In this document: positions 36,531 through 45,355 of the stretch, piece after piece
How the letters are laid out: each line of letters begins with the position of its first letter
How positions within the stretch are numbered: position 1 is the first letter of the stretch
From: an uncultured Bacteroidales bacterium
GTDB taxonomy: Bacteria > Bacteroidota > Bacteroidia > Bacteroidales > F082
Length of the DNA: 49,022 nt
Direction: 5' to 3'
NCBI GenBank assembly: GCA_947303055.1
Contig: CAMYXV010000005.1
Coordinates: forward strand, 1-49,022
Made by a program: the position numbers and the translations under genes
Notes under the pieces: model-generated
Databases searched by the model: none
Told to the model about the DNA's origin: nothing
What the model saw: only the letters and a program-made list of their open reading frames with translations

Positions 36531-36609
36531 GTCTCATCTGTCTTATCTGTCCTATTAGTCCCACTTCGTAAGCACGTAAGTACGCATAACGTTAGCACTA
36601 AAAAAACCA

Positions 36610-37470
36610 CTACCTCACCATCACCTTCTCCATAAAGATTCTTCCTTCTCCATCTCTAATCCGCACCAAATAAACCCCTTGCGGCAAGTCCGCCACAGGG
36701 ATTTCATTCGTGCCTTGAATGGTTTTCACCAACTGCCCAAAAGCATTGAACACTTGCACTTCTGCAGCTTCAAGGCCTTCTATCGTCACCTTTTCCTTTG
36801 CCGGATTGGGATATAGGGTTATTTCAGAATCTTTGTTTCCCTCAACGGCATCATAGGGATAAGTGCATGTGTTGTATTCAGGGTTCTGCCAAACAAGTTC
36901 TCCGTATTGATGGAAGCATAGTAGGCAGTGCCACCCGTCATAAACGCCATAGTATCCACTCCATAGCAATCCAAAATCGCTGCCGAGACCCTCAACCCAT
37001 GTTTCCTTGGCGCGAGGCCTTCCCAAATTATCATATTCCAAGCCAAACCAAAACTTTCTCCTTTCAATACCTCCAATCTGTTCTGTGCTAATGGAATCAA
37101 GGACAAAAGAAGCTCCCGGCTCACCAAAACACAAAGTGTCGCCAACGCTGGCAGTGAAGTCATAAAGTAATGTTTCCACAGAAGTATTCAAATGGCGTTT
37201 CCATACCTTTCCGTCCTCTTCCCTAAGTACTGTGAACAGATGAGGGTCACCATTATTCAAGATGCCCATGATTTTCATATATCGGACATTTCCAATGATT
37301 GTGTCTCCCGAGCACCAATTGACATAGTTTGAATAACCAAACAACGTAGTAGAAAGGGTATGCCATTCGTTTCCTTTCTGGGCAATAGGTAAATACTCTT
37401 GTGCTTGCATCGTCACCTCTCCCGCCATTAGCAGGAGCGCAAGCAGGGTGTAAAATCTTGTTGCTTTCAT
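36610..37470 (-). CDS. short secreted T9SS cargo protein (P3 paralog)
   Basis: Leader MKATRFYTLLALLLMAGEVTMQAQ; CTD LYPNPAKEKVTIEGLEAAEVQVFNAFGQLVKTI.... Confidence 0.8.
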   Translation of the reverse strand: MKATRFYTLLALLLMAGEVTMQAQEYLPIAQKGNEWHTLSTTLFGYSNYVNWCSGDTIIGNVRYMKIMGILNNGDPHLFTVLREEDGKVWKRHLNTSVETLLYDFTASVGDTLCFGEPGASFVLDSISTEQIGGIERRKFWFGLEYDNLGRPRAKETWVEGLGSDFGLLWSGYYGVYDGWHCLLCFHQYGELVWQNPEYNTCTYPYDAVEGNKDSEITLYPNPAKEKVTIEGLEAAEVQVFNAFGQLVKTIQGTNEIPVADLPQGVYLVRIRDGEGRIFMEKVMVR

Positions 37471-37490
37471 TGTACTATTGTTTTGATTTG

Positions 37491-39197
37491 TTATTCCTTT
37501 ATCCATTTCCCGCATTCCGCTTCTTTGCTATTGGCCATCACTTTCCAAACATACACTCCCTTAGCCCAATCCTCAGCACCAATTGCCGTCACATTCTCCG
37601 TAATGGCTTGGCTGTGGATGAGTCTTCCGTTGATGTCGTACACTTCCACGATGGCGTTCTGCAAGGCGGTGCGGATGTTGAGCACATCTTTCCCCGGATT
37701 GGGATAGGCAATCGCCACCTTCAGACCATTGTCGTGGGCTTCCTCAATGCCTACAAAAGACTCGGCGGGAAATTTTACGACAGTTGTTCTCGTCAAATTG
37801 GGATTGTTAGTTTTATGTGATTCATAAGTCAACAACACTCCTCCATCTATCGTGGTGTTTATGCTTTCTGCCATACACCAAAGTTCGTCAAAACCATTAC
37901 TGATAAATACAGTGGAAATCGTGTCAAAGTTTTCATCCAACCGTTCAATCACAATCCATGAATCGCCATTGAAATTTTCGCCAAGATTCAATGTGTAGCA
38001 ATACAATATCGAATGGTCATCTAGGGCAGCTACAGACTTGCTGATGCCAACGCAATCAAATTCTTCTGTTTTCCTTTCCATTTGGTGAACAATAGACAAG
38101 TACTCTTGAGTTGCATCTAAATCATCATCGAACTCAAACAAACGGCAATCTTCCGCAGATTGTGTGTAATGCACATTGGCCTGTGTTGCCATATATGTTG
38201 TGTTGTGACCGCTTCTCAAGACAGCCATATTGTCACATTGATTTTGAGTTGAATTGCCGTCTGGTTGTTGAAATTTTCTAATTCTCAAAATGTTGAAATC
38301 ATTATCCAAATAGAAAACGGTTCCTGTTTCACCAGCCTTGTTTGGTTCATTATCATTGTCTAATAAAGATGCAGTGACAAAAAACGAAGGTGCCATCGGA
38401 TTATAGTAGATGTAACCATAATCCGTTTTAACGATATGCTCACGCCTCAACATCTCTTGCCAGGCATAAAGCCCATGGTTAACCATCGATATACCAACAT
38501 TAGCCAACAGGTCTCCCCCCAGACTCATCTTAAAGAAAAACAAGGAGTCATTGCCCTGAACAGGACTCGTGGAGTTCACATTTTTCGTGTAAGCACCAAC
38601 GATGCAATCCCCATCAAGAATGGCTGAGTGAATGAAAATGTTACCGCTTGCCGCACATGGATTATATCTCCAATAGCCGCTGCTCATGTCCTCAACAGTA
38701 TCAATCGGGAAAACGTATTCATAGCTTTGTTCAATTTCCAAATCGTCATTGAGTTTATAAAGCCCAAGGATGGCATCTATAGGCGGATTGTCGTAGTTTT
38801 TGAAATAGTTGAAATAGCTGTAACAATGGTCAGGGCTGTATGATGTCAGCATATAAATCTCTCCATTGTCTTTTTCAAACACATACGGAAACCAGGAGGC
38901 TCCCCAATAACCTTGCTTGAAATAGTTGTTTTGCGCCAACACCTCACCTTCAGACGATAAGGCTATCAAAGCAGGATGTGGTGGGTAAATATAGCCAGTT
39001 TGCGAACCGCTTTGAAAACATTGGGCAGCACAAACCATAACGCGTCCATCCGACATTTCGTATGCGCAATACTGGTGTGTCGCCTCTGCATCTGATAAAT
39101 TATACTCGATGGAGTATTCCCACTCCTGCCCAAAGGCCTTTCCCCCGAAAACCAGCGCGAGGGCAAAAACGATTGAAATTCTGTGTTTTGTGTTCAT
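37491..39197 (-). CDS. secreted protein with T9SS CTD (P2 paralog)
   Basis: YEMSDGRVMVCAAQCFQSGSQTGYIYPPHPALIALSSEGEVLAQNNYFKQGYWGASWFPYVFE; ends CGKWIKE. Confidence 0.8.
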   Translation of the reverse strand: MNTKHRISIVFALALVFGGKAFGQEWEYSIEYNLSDAEATHQYCAYEMSDGRVMVCAAQCFQSGSQTGYIYPPHPALIALSSEGEVLAQNNYFKQGYWGASWFPYVFEKDNGEIYMLTSYSPDHCYSYFNYFKNYDNPPIDAILGLYKLNDDLEIEQSYEYVFPIDTVEDMSSGYWRYNPCAASGNIFIHSAILDGDCIVGAYTKNVNSTSPVQGNDSLFFFKMSLGGDLLANVGISMVNHGLYAWQEMLRREHIVKTDYGYIYYNPMAPSFFVTASLLDNDNEPNKAGETGTVFYLDNDFNILRIRKFQQPDGNSTQNQCDNMAVLRSGHNTTYMATQANVHYTQSAEDCRLFEFDDDLDATQEYLSIVHQMERKTEEFDCVGISKSVAALDDHSILYCYTLNLGENFNGDSWIVIERLDENFDTISTVFISNGFDELWCMAESINTTIDGGVLLTYESHKTNNPNLTRTTVVKFPAESFVGIEEAHDNGLKVAIAYPNPGKDVLNIRTALQNAIVEVYDINGRLIHSQAITENVTAIGAEDWAKGVYVWKVMANSKEAECGKWIKE

Positions 39198-39201
39198 GGT
39201 A

Positions 39202-41103
39202 TTATTGTTTTATCCATTTTCCAGATTCAGCTAAGGTCCTTGAGCCCTGAGGTCCCTGAGCCTGTCGAAGGGTCGAAGGGCCGCCCGTGTAAACCTTCCA
39301 AACATAACTTCCCGAAGCCCAATTCTCAGCATTTATTGAAGTTAAAGTATCGGTAATTTCTTGACTGTGAATTAGTTTTCCATTCAAATCATACACCTCG
39401 ACATGAGCATTTGGCAGAGCCGTGCGGATGTTGAGTGTGTTGCCGCCTGGATTGGGATAGGCGATGGCCACTTTCAGCCCTTCATCATTCATTTCTTCAA
39501 CATCATCCGGCTGGATATGAATAATGGTACTCACCCGGCCTGCCAAAACATGCTGCCCCTGATGGCCAAGCCGATAGATGTCGCACGACAAAGGAAAGTC
39601 CCCTTCAGTAGAATAACTATGTTGCGTCGAAACGTCTGTCTCAACCGCCGAGCTGCCGTCACCGAAATCCCAATGGGCTTCGCTGAGGCTGTAATTAGTC
39701 AGCAGTTTCAAGGTCAGCGTTTCGTCTATGGCGGCCTCAAACCCTTCGGGATGCTCCAATTCCGAAACATTGTTCACCGTCAATTCCGAAGTCAAGGCCA
39801 TCGACGCGGGCAAGAAGGCATAGCCTTCATATACGCCAAAGCCGTACACATGCGACAAAAAGCCTCCTTCGCTGTTCGACAGGCGATGCACTCCGTTCGT
39901 GAGCTGAATCCTGGCGAAAGAATACGCGGTGTTGCCTGGCACCAAATCGAATTCCGTCGCAATCTCGATGCTGTCCAACATCATGCCCGAAACATGGCTG
40001 GTCTCGCAAACGACGTTGGTATAGTGCTGGTGTGAATAATAGGTGTGGAAAGTGCAGAAAGTCGTATGCTCAATCTGCTGCTCCACGGGTGGGATGAGGA
40101 CCATGGCCGGGTCGCCCACCGACCACGGGTCGCCGCAGCCCCAGAAATACAAGCCGACCATAGCTGGTTCCGAAGTCTCGAGATACATGGCTGGTTCGTC
40201 TGCTGTGATGACAATGTCGTAGGGTTGGTTCGGGTTGATGGTGCCTATCAAGGTACCGTCTCTCCAGATTTTGCAATGCTCTTTCAACGTCGTGATGCGG
40301 ATCCAATCGGCGGAGCGCTCCAGGGTTTGCGTCACCACGAAACGCCGTCCCAATGCGGTCACAGGCATCAGTTGCTCTACGGCATGGTCAAGGTAACTGA
40401 CGGAAATGTCGGGAACAGAAGTGTCGCGGTTTCCAGCAAAGACGGCCACCTTTTGTTTCTTGTTGCGCACCGACACGCGGCTTCCCGTGAAATTCTGGTA
40501 ATTGACGGATTGCAACTGGTAGCATTGTCCGGTCTGCAAAGTCACCGAAAAAGGCTCGTTGGCATGATGTCCGTGCTTGGTGTCGCAACTGAGCAGAAAG
40601 TCAACCATGGTGTTGTTCTCCACTGCGATGACCGTAAGCACCGCCCGTTCCCCTTCCTGGTCGCCCGTGGATTTGAAAGTCTGCACTAGATAGTCGCTCC
40701 CCAACGATGAAAGGGGCAAGGCGCAAGAAACGTCAATAGAGCCTCTCCTGTAGTCGGCGACAAACACCGATACGGAATCTGTGGTCTCCACATGAAGCGC
40801 GGTTTCAAGGACGCAATCCGAGCTGTCCTGTGCGTAAGCCTGTTCAATCGGGATGTTGATGACGGTAGCTTGCCCTTCCGTAACCTCAAACGCCTCCGTC
40901 CAGCTCGTGTATGGGTTGGTCACCGTTCCCGAGCAAGCCCTGTCGCCTGTGATTTTGATGAAAGGTTCCACCGTCGACTGTGAATGCTCATCATCGCCAA
41001 TCGGCAGGATGGTTACCCAGAAATCCGTGCCCACCGTGCTTTGGGCAAAAAGCTGCGTTGCTCCCAACAAAAGAAGCAGCATAAGTTGTACTTTTGCTCT
41101 CAT
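39202..41103 (-). CDS. IgGFc-binding-like / PKD-domain secreted protein with T9SS CTD
   Basis: STVGTDFWVTILPIGDDEHSQ N-terminal region; PKD-like EAHWDFGDGSSAVETDVSTQHSYSTEGDFPLSC; ends ESGKWIKQ. Confidence 0.78.
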   Translation of the reverse strand: MRAKVQLMLLLLLGATQLFAQSTVGTDFWVTILPIGDDEHSQSTVEPFIKITGDRACSGTVTNPYTSWTEAFEVTEGQATVINIPIEQAYAQDSSDCVLETALHVETTDSVSVFVADYRRGSIDVSCALPLSSLGSDYLVQTFKSTGDQEGERAVLTVIAVENNTMVDFLLSCDTKHGHHANEPFSVTLQTGQCYQLQSVNYQNFTGSRVSVRNKKQKVAVFAGNRDTSVPDISVSYLDHAVEQLMPVTALGRRFVVTQTLERSADWIRITTLKEHCKIWRDGTLIGTINPNQPYDIVITADEPAMYLETSEPAMVGLYFWGCGDPWSVGDPAMVLIPPVEQQIEHTTFCTFHTYYSHQHYTNVVCETSHVSGMMLDSIEIATEFDLVPGNTAYSFARIQLTNGVHRLSNSEGGFLSHVYGFGVYEGYAFLPASMALTSELTVNNVSELEHPEGFEAAIDETLTLKLLTNYSLSEAHWDFGDGSSAVETDVSTQHSYSTEGDFPLSCDIYRLGHQGQHVLAGRVSTIIHIQPDDVEEMNDEGLKVAIAYPNPGGNTLNIRTALPNAHVEVYDLNGKLIHSQEITDTLTSINAENWASGSYVWKVYTGGPSTLRQAQGPQGSRTLAESGKWIKQ

Positions 41104-41262
41104 GGTTTTGTACCTTAATCAATAAGGCACAAAACTATAGCAAAAAATTGCCAAAAAAGTCAATTCCAACTGTCAGTACAGATTTTTCTTGAAAACAAGT
41201 ATTGGTAATCAGTGGATTACGAAATTTTTATCCATAAAAAAGTTAGGGCATATCCATAAGAT

Positions 41263-42759
41263 TTAACTCAAAAATGGCCCAATCAAGCCTTCAATGGCTT
41301 CGTTTTGGGTCTTTTTCTTGATGTTGGAGCGGTATTTCGCCACAGTGTTCTCGCGCAGGTCGAGGATGTCTGCCATCTCCTTCACGCGGAAGCCAAAGAA
41401 AGAAAAAACACAGATGTCGAGTTCAGTTTCGTTCAAGTCGGGATAGGTGGCTTTCAGTTGGGCCAAAGCTTCGGGATAAGCCCCATTGAACACTTCGATG
41501 ATGCGCTTGCCTGTGTTGTTGAGGCGGTCGTTATAAATGGCCACCGCTTTCAGGCGCAGCGTTTCCATTTCCTTGGCCTCCAACGTGCCGCGCGCCTCTT
41601 GCAAGTCGCGGCTGATAACTTCGTGCTGCTCAGCCATTTTTTTCTTGTAACGACGATGGTAAACGAAAAAAGCCACAAACACCATCAAAACCAACAATCC
41701 AATGACCATTGATATCCAAAGCCGAGCAGCCCTATTATTCGATGCTGCTTTGTCCCTCAGATATTCATTCAGCATCGGCATGGCTTCGCCATTATGGTTC
41801 GCCCTCAAAACCTGTTTTTCTTGATAAGTCTTCACAAGGTTGTAATAAGGCATCGCCTTCAAGGTGTCGCCCATTTCCTCATAGCAATCGGCCAGGCCAA
41901 AGGCTGCCTGTGCCTTAAAGTGTTCGTCGTTCGTCTCATAAGCTTTTTCAAGATAGGCCACTGCCAAATCATACTCTTGCCTTAGATAATAGATAAAAGC
42001 CATCTCGACACAATTCCGATAATAAAGAATGAAAGTGGTATCAATCAATTCACGGGCTTTCGCAAAATGCAAAAGTGCGGAGTCGTATTGATGGCTATGA
42101 CGCAGACTGTTGGCCAATGCATTTTCCAGCATGGCCGTTTCGTAAGGGAAATGTCGGGCATCAGTTATGGCAAGTCCACCATCACAATAATAATAGGCGG
42201 AATCGCCTTCACCAGCCTTGCCGAAACGCTCATACAACAGGCTAATATTGGCCATAGATCTGAGCATCCATGATGTGTCGCCTACGGCGGAGGCATAGTC
42301 CAAGCCCAGTCGGCCAAGTTGGGTGCTGCTTTGTTCATCTGAAAAAATGTGAGCGATACGCGATGTAATGAAATGTATTTTGCTGTAGAGACGGCCAACA
42401 GGCGCTTGCGAAGCCTCGAAATGCGCATCCAACAGGTTCAAGGCTTGCAGCAGTTGCGTTGTTGCTTGCTCCATTTTGTCTTGTCCATAAAGCAAACTCC
42501 CCAAAAGATAATGGCAACGTGCCTGCATCCAAAGATGGCGACAAGTACTATCCTCATCGTAAAATGCCAGGGCTGGCATCAGGATGGTATCCGATACAAG
42601 GATACCTTTGGCATCGCAAATGATGGTTTCCACCGAATCAAGAAGCGTAGTGTATCCCTCATCTTGGCTATTGATGGGAGATAAAAAGTCGCAGTCCCGC
42701 TTGGTGCAGGCTATCAATACGACGAGAATCAAGAGTCCTATGGACAAATTCCGTTTCAT
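41263..42759 (-). CDS. membrane-spanning TPR regulator with C-terminal LuxR-like HTH
   Basis: Lipoprotein-like MKRNLSIGLLILVVLIACTK, TPR-like region, TM LWISMVIGLLVLMVFVAFFVYHRRYKKK, HTH LNETELDICVFSFFGFRVKEMADILDLRENTVAKYRSNIKKK. Confidence 0.8.
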   Translation of the reverse strand: MKRNLSIGLLILVVLIACTKRDCDFLSPINSQDEGYTTLLDSVETIICDAKGILVSDTILMPALAFYDEDSTCRHLWMQARCHYLLGSLLYGQDKMEQATTQLLQALNLLDAHFEASQAPVGRLYSKIHFITSRIAHIFSDEQSSTQLGRLGLDYASAVGDTSWMLRSMANISLLYERFGKAGEGDSAYYYCDGGLAITDARHFPYETAMLENALANSLRHSHQYDSALLHFAKARELIDTTFILYYRNCVEMAFIYYLRQEYDLAVAYLEKAYETNDEHFKAQAAFGLADCYEEMGDTLKAMPYYNLVKTYQEKQVLRANHNGEAMPMLNEYLRDKAASNNRAARLWISMVIGLLVLMVFVAFFVYHRRYKKKMAEQHEVISRDLQEARGTLEAKEMETLRLKAVAIYNDRLNNTGKRIIEVFNGAYPEALAQLKATYPDLNETELDICVFSFFGFRVKEMADILDLRENTVAKYRSNIKKKTQNEAIEGLIGPFLS

Positions 42760-42782
42760 CGCCGCAAAGATAGACAAAATCT

Positions 42783-45335
42783 TTATTTCATCACCGTCAC
42801 TCGCAACGTATAATTTTTCCCTTCCGCATCCACAATCCTGAACAGATACAAACCATCCACCAAGCTTTCCACAGAGATGCGATCGGCATTCTCTGCGCTT
42901 CTCACCAACTGACCTAAGGTGTTATACACCTGTATCACAGCAGCTTCAACGCCTTCAATCGTCACCCTGTCCCTTGCGGGATTGGGATAGACCGTCACCT
43001 CGCTTGCACTCGCTTCATCCAGGCCGTCCACCGACCAATACACCCTCACGAAATACTCAAACTCGTTGTACTTCGAGCGTGCTGGTGCCGAGTAGCAGTC
43101 GATGGCTTGGTAGTAGGCCACCACCTTATACAGATAGAAAGTCTCGTCCTCCAGAGTGGTGTTATCTGTATAAGAAGTGGCACTGGCACTGAGCGTCTTG
43201 ATTTTCTGCCAGTTCATGTCGGCTTCCTTGGTGCGGTAGATGTAATACCCTGAGAGGCCGTCATGCGGCTGCGGCGTTACCCAAGTCAGTTTCACCTTGT
43301 TGTTGTTGGTCATCTCAAACCAAAGGTTGGAGGCAGGCTGGCAATCGTCGCCCACGGTGGCACAAGCCTCATTGGTCGGGTCGCTTTCGCCGCCTTCACA
43401 GAAGGCCGTCACAAAATAGCAATTGCCGCCATAGCTTGGCTCTTCGTCTATAAACCCTGTTTCCTGTCCCAATATCGTGGCCAACATAGTTCCGTCTCGA
43501 TACACATTGTATTTCTCTGCTTCGGCTGAATCGAACCAATCCAACACGATATGGTCGCCTTCTGCAAAGGCATACAAGTCGATAGGCATTCCACAATCCA
43601 TGCCGTTGCCGCAACTATTGTTGGTCTGAAGGAAAACGCCTTCCTCGATGCCGTCCAAAGGACCGGAATAGGAATAGACAATCTGTTGCTCAGCGTCCTT
43701 GATGACGAAACTCACATCGCTGACGGTGCTGCTTCCTTTGGCCCAGGCGAACGAGACGTGGCCTAAAGGCACCGCGACGGTCAGCGTCTCGCTGCTGGAA
43801 TGGGCCGTTACCGATTCCATCAATTGCATCGCGTTGTTGATTACCTGTATGGAAGCCCCTTGCCAGCCGTTGAAGAAGGTAGTGCCTGCCACAATGGTCC
43901 AGTTGCAGGAAGGCCCGAAGCGTACTCCGCTTTCAGTGGCAATCCTGCCATGGTGGCCGTCGTTCACCGCATACACTTGATAATCGTGCAGACCGTAAAA
44001 CGGTACCTCGTCGGTGATTTCCATAGCCGCTCCAGGAGTAACATTGTCTTGGGTGTAAACCACCCTGCCATCACGTTTGACGACTATCTGGTCGATATGC
44101 GTCAAGTTGCTGTTGTTTAAGGCCTTCGTGGGGTTGTCCCAATGCACGGTGCAGATATAGGAGTCATCGGAAAGCGGTTGCACACTCAGATTGGTGGGTT
44201 CTTTAGGCGTGGCGTTGTAGACTCCGAGCGGTAGGGCATCTGCTATCATCTTTTGTGCCAAATTCCATGTCTGGTTATAGGTTTGCAGATTGTCGATGCT
44301 AAACCAGCCGTCAAGGGCACCGCCCCAGCTCCAGTTGATGTGAAACAGGCCGTTGTCGTCGTAGCCGTCGCAGATAAAAGAATGCCCCATGCTTCCGCCA
44401 TCAGTACCGGCATACAAGATGGGAATGCCCATGTCCAAGGCATCGCGCATCATACCCACCCATTCGTCGTAGGGGTAATCGTCCCGTAGCAGGTTGTGCG
44501 AAGTGCCGTAGCCGAAATAGGCAGTCATCGCTGAAGGGATGCTCTGGTGCAAGGCACCGCTGGCCGAGGGTCCGTAGTTCATATCAACGCTTACCCCGCA
44601 ATGGAATATCAGGGTGCCCACATAAGGTTCGTTCTCGTGCAACGACTCTGGCATCTCGTCCCAATGATAGATAGTTTCACCGAAATTGGCGTTGAGAGTG
44701 CCATAGAGGTAGCTGTTGTATGAATGCGAGCCGGTGCCTTGCTGGGGATAGTTCCAATACTTCATCACCTGTGCCATCGAGGTGGCTACGCAACCTGCAT
44801 AAGCTTGGCCACAAGGCCCGTTCACGTCTTTTGGACAGCATGAGTTGTAGTAGCAGTCTTGGTCCCAATGCGTGGCAATCAAAGGTTGGACGACTACCGT
44901 TTTCGAGCTCTGTGTTTTGCCGCAGCGTTCAAGGTTTTCCCATTCCTGGGCGATCACAAAGTCGGCTTTTTTGAGGTTTTCTTCCGCAAAGTCAACGGAT
45001 TGGCCGTAACCGTCGAGGAAGTACCTCAAGCCATCAGGGATGTTTTCCGTGTCAAAAGCTCCCGTTTCGGAATAGCCGAGAATGGGGCTGGTAAGGTCAC
45101 AGGCAGAGATGATGACGAAGCCGTCAGGGATGCCGTTGAAGACATGATACGAAGGGAAGCCCTTCTCGGTGAGCGTTGTGCCGACCCATTCCAACTGGGT
45201 GCTCTCGGCAAAGTTGGCCTCGACGAATTTCATACCCAAAGCCTTAGCGCGTTGTGCATCCACGGTTCCTGCAAAGGCAGAAGCCGATGCCAGCAGCAGA
45301 ACTGCCAATAAGTTGTAGAATCTGAAGTTTTTCAT
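42783..45335 (-). CDS. C10-family (streptopain-like) cysteine peptidase with T9SS CTD
   Basis: GPCGQAYAGCVATSMAQVMKYWNYP and MGHSFICDGYDDNGLFHINWSWGG; CTD VYPNPARDRVTIEGVEAAVIQVYNTLGQLVRS.... Confidence 0.92.
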   Translation of the reverse strand: MKNFRFYNLLAVLLLASASAFAGTVDAQRAKALGMKFVEANFAESTQLEWVGTTLTEKGFPSYHVFNGIPDGFVIISACDLTSPILGYSETGAFDTENIPDGLRYFLDGYGQSVDFAEENLKKADFVIAQEWENLERCGKTQSSKTVVVQPLIATHWDQDCYYNSCCPKDVNGPCGQAYAGCVATSMAQVMKYWNYPQQGTGSHSYNSYLYGTLNANFGETIYHWDEMPESLHENEPYVGTLIFHCGVSVDMNYGPSASGALHQSIPSAMTAYFGYGTSHNLLRDDYPYDEWVGMMRDALDMGIPILYAGTDGGSMGHSFICDGYDDNGLFHINWSWGGALDGWFSIDNLQTYNQTWNLAQKMIADALPLGVYNATPKEPTNLSVQPLSDDSYICTVHWDNPTKALNNSNLTHIDQIVVKRDGRVVYTQDNVTPGAAMEITDEVPFYGLHDYQVYAVNDGHHGRIATESGVRFGPSCNWTIVAGTTFFNGWQGASIQVINNAMQLMESVTAHSSSETLTVAVPLGHVSFAWAKGSSTVSDVSFVIKDAEQQIVYSYSGPLDGIEEGVFLQTNNSCGNGMDCGMPIDLYAFAEGDHIVLDWFDSAEAEKYNVYRDGTMLATILGQETGFIDEEPSYGGNCYFVTAFCEGGESDPTNEACATVGDDCQPASNLWFEMTNNNKVKLTWVTPQPHDGLSGYYIYRTKEADMNWQKIKTLSASATSYTDNTTLEDETFYLYKVVAYYQAIDCYSAPARSKYNEFEYFVRVYWSVDGLDEASASEVTVYPNPARDRVTIEGVEAAVIQVYNTLGQLVRSAENADRISVESLVDGLYLFRIVDAEGKNYTLRVTVMK

Positions 45336-45355
45336 TGTATTCTGTTTTAATAGGT

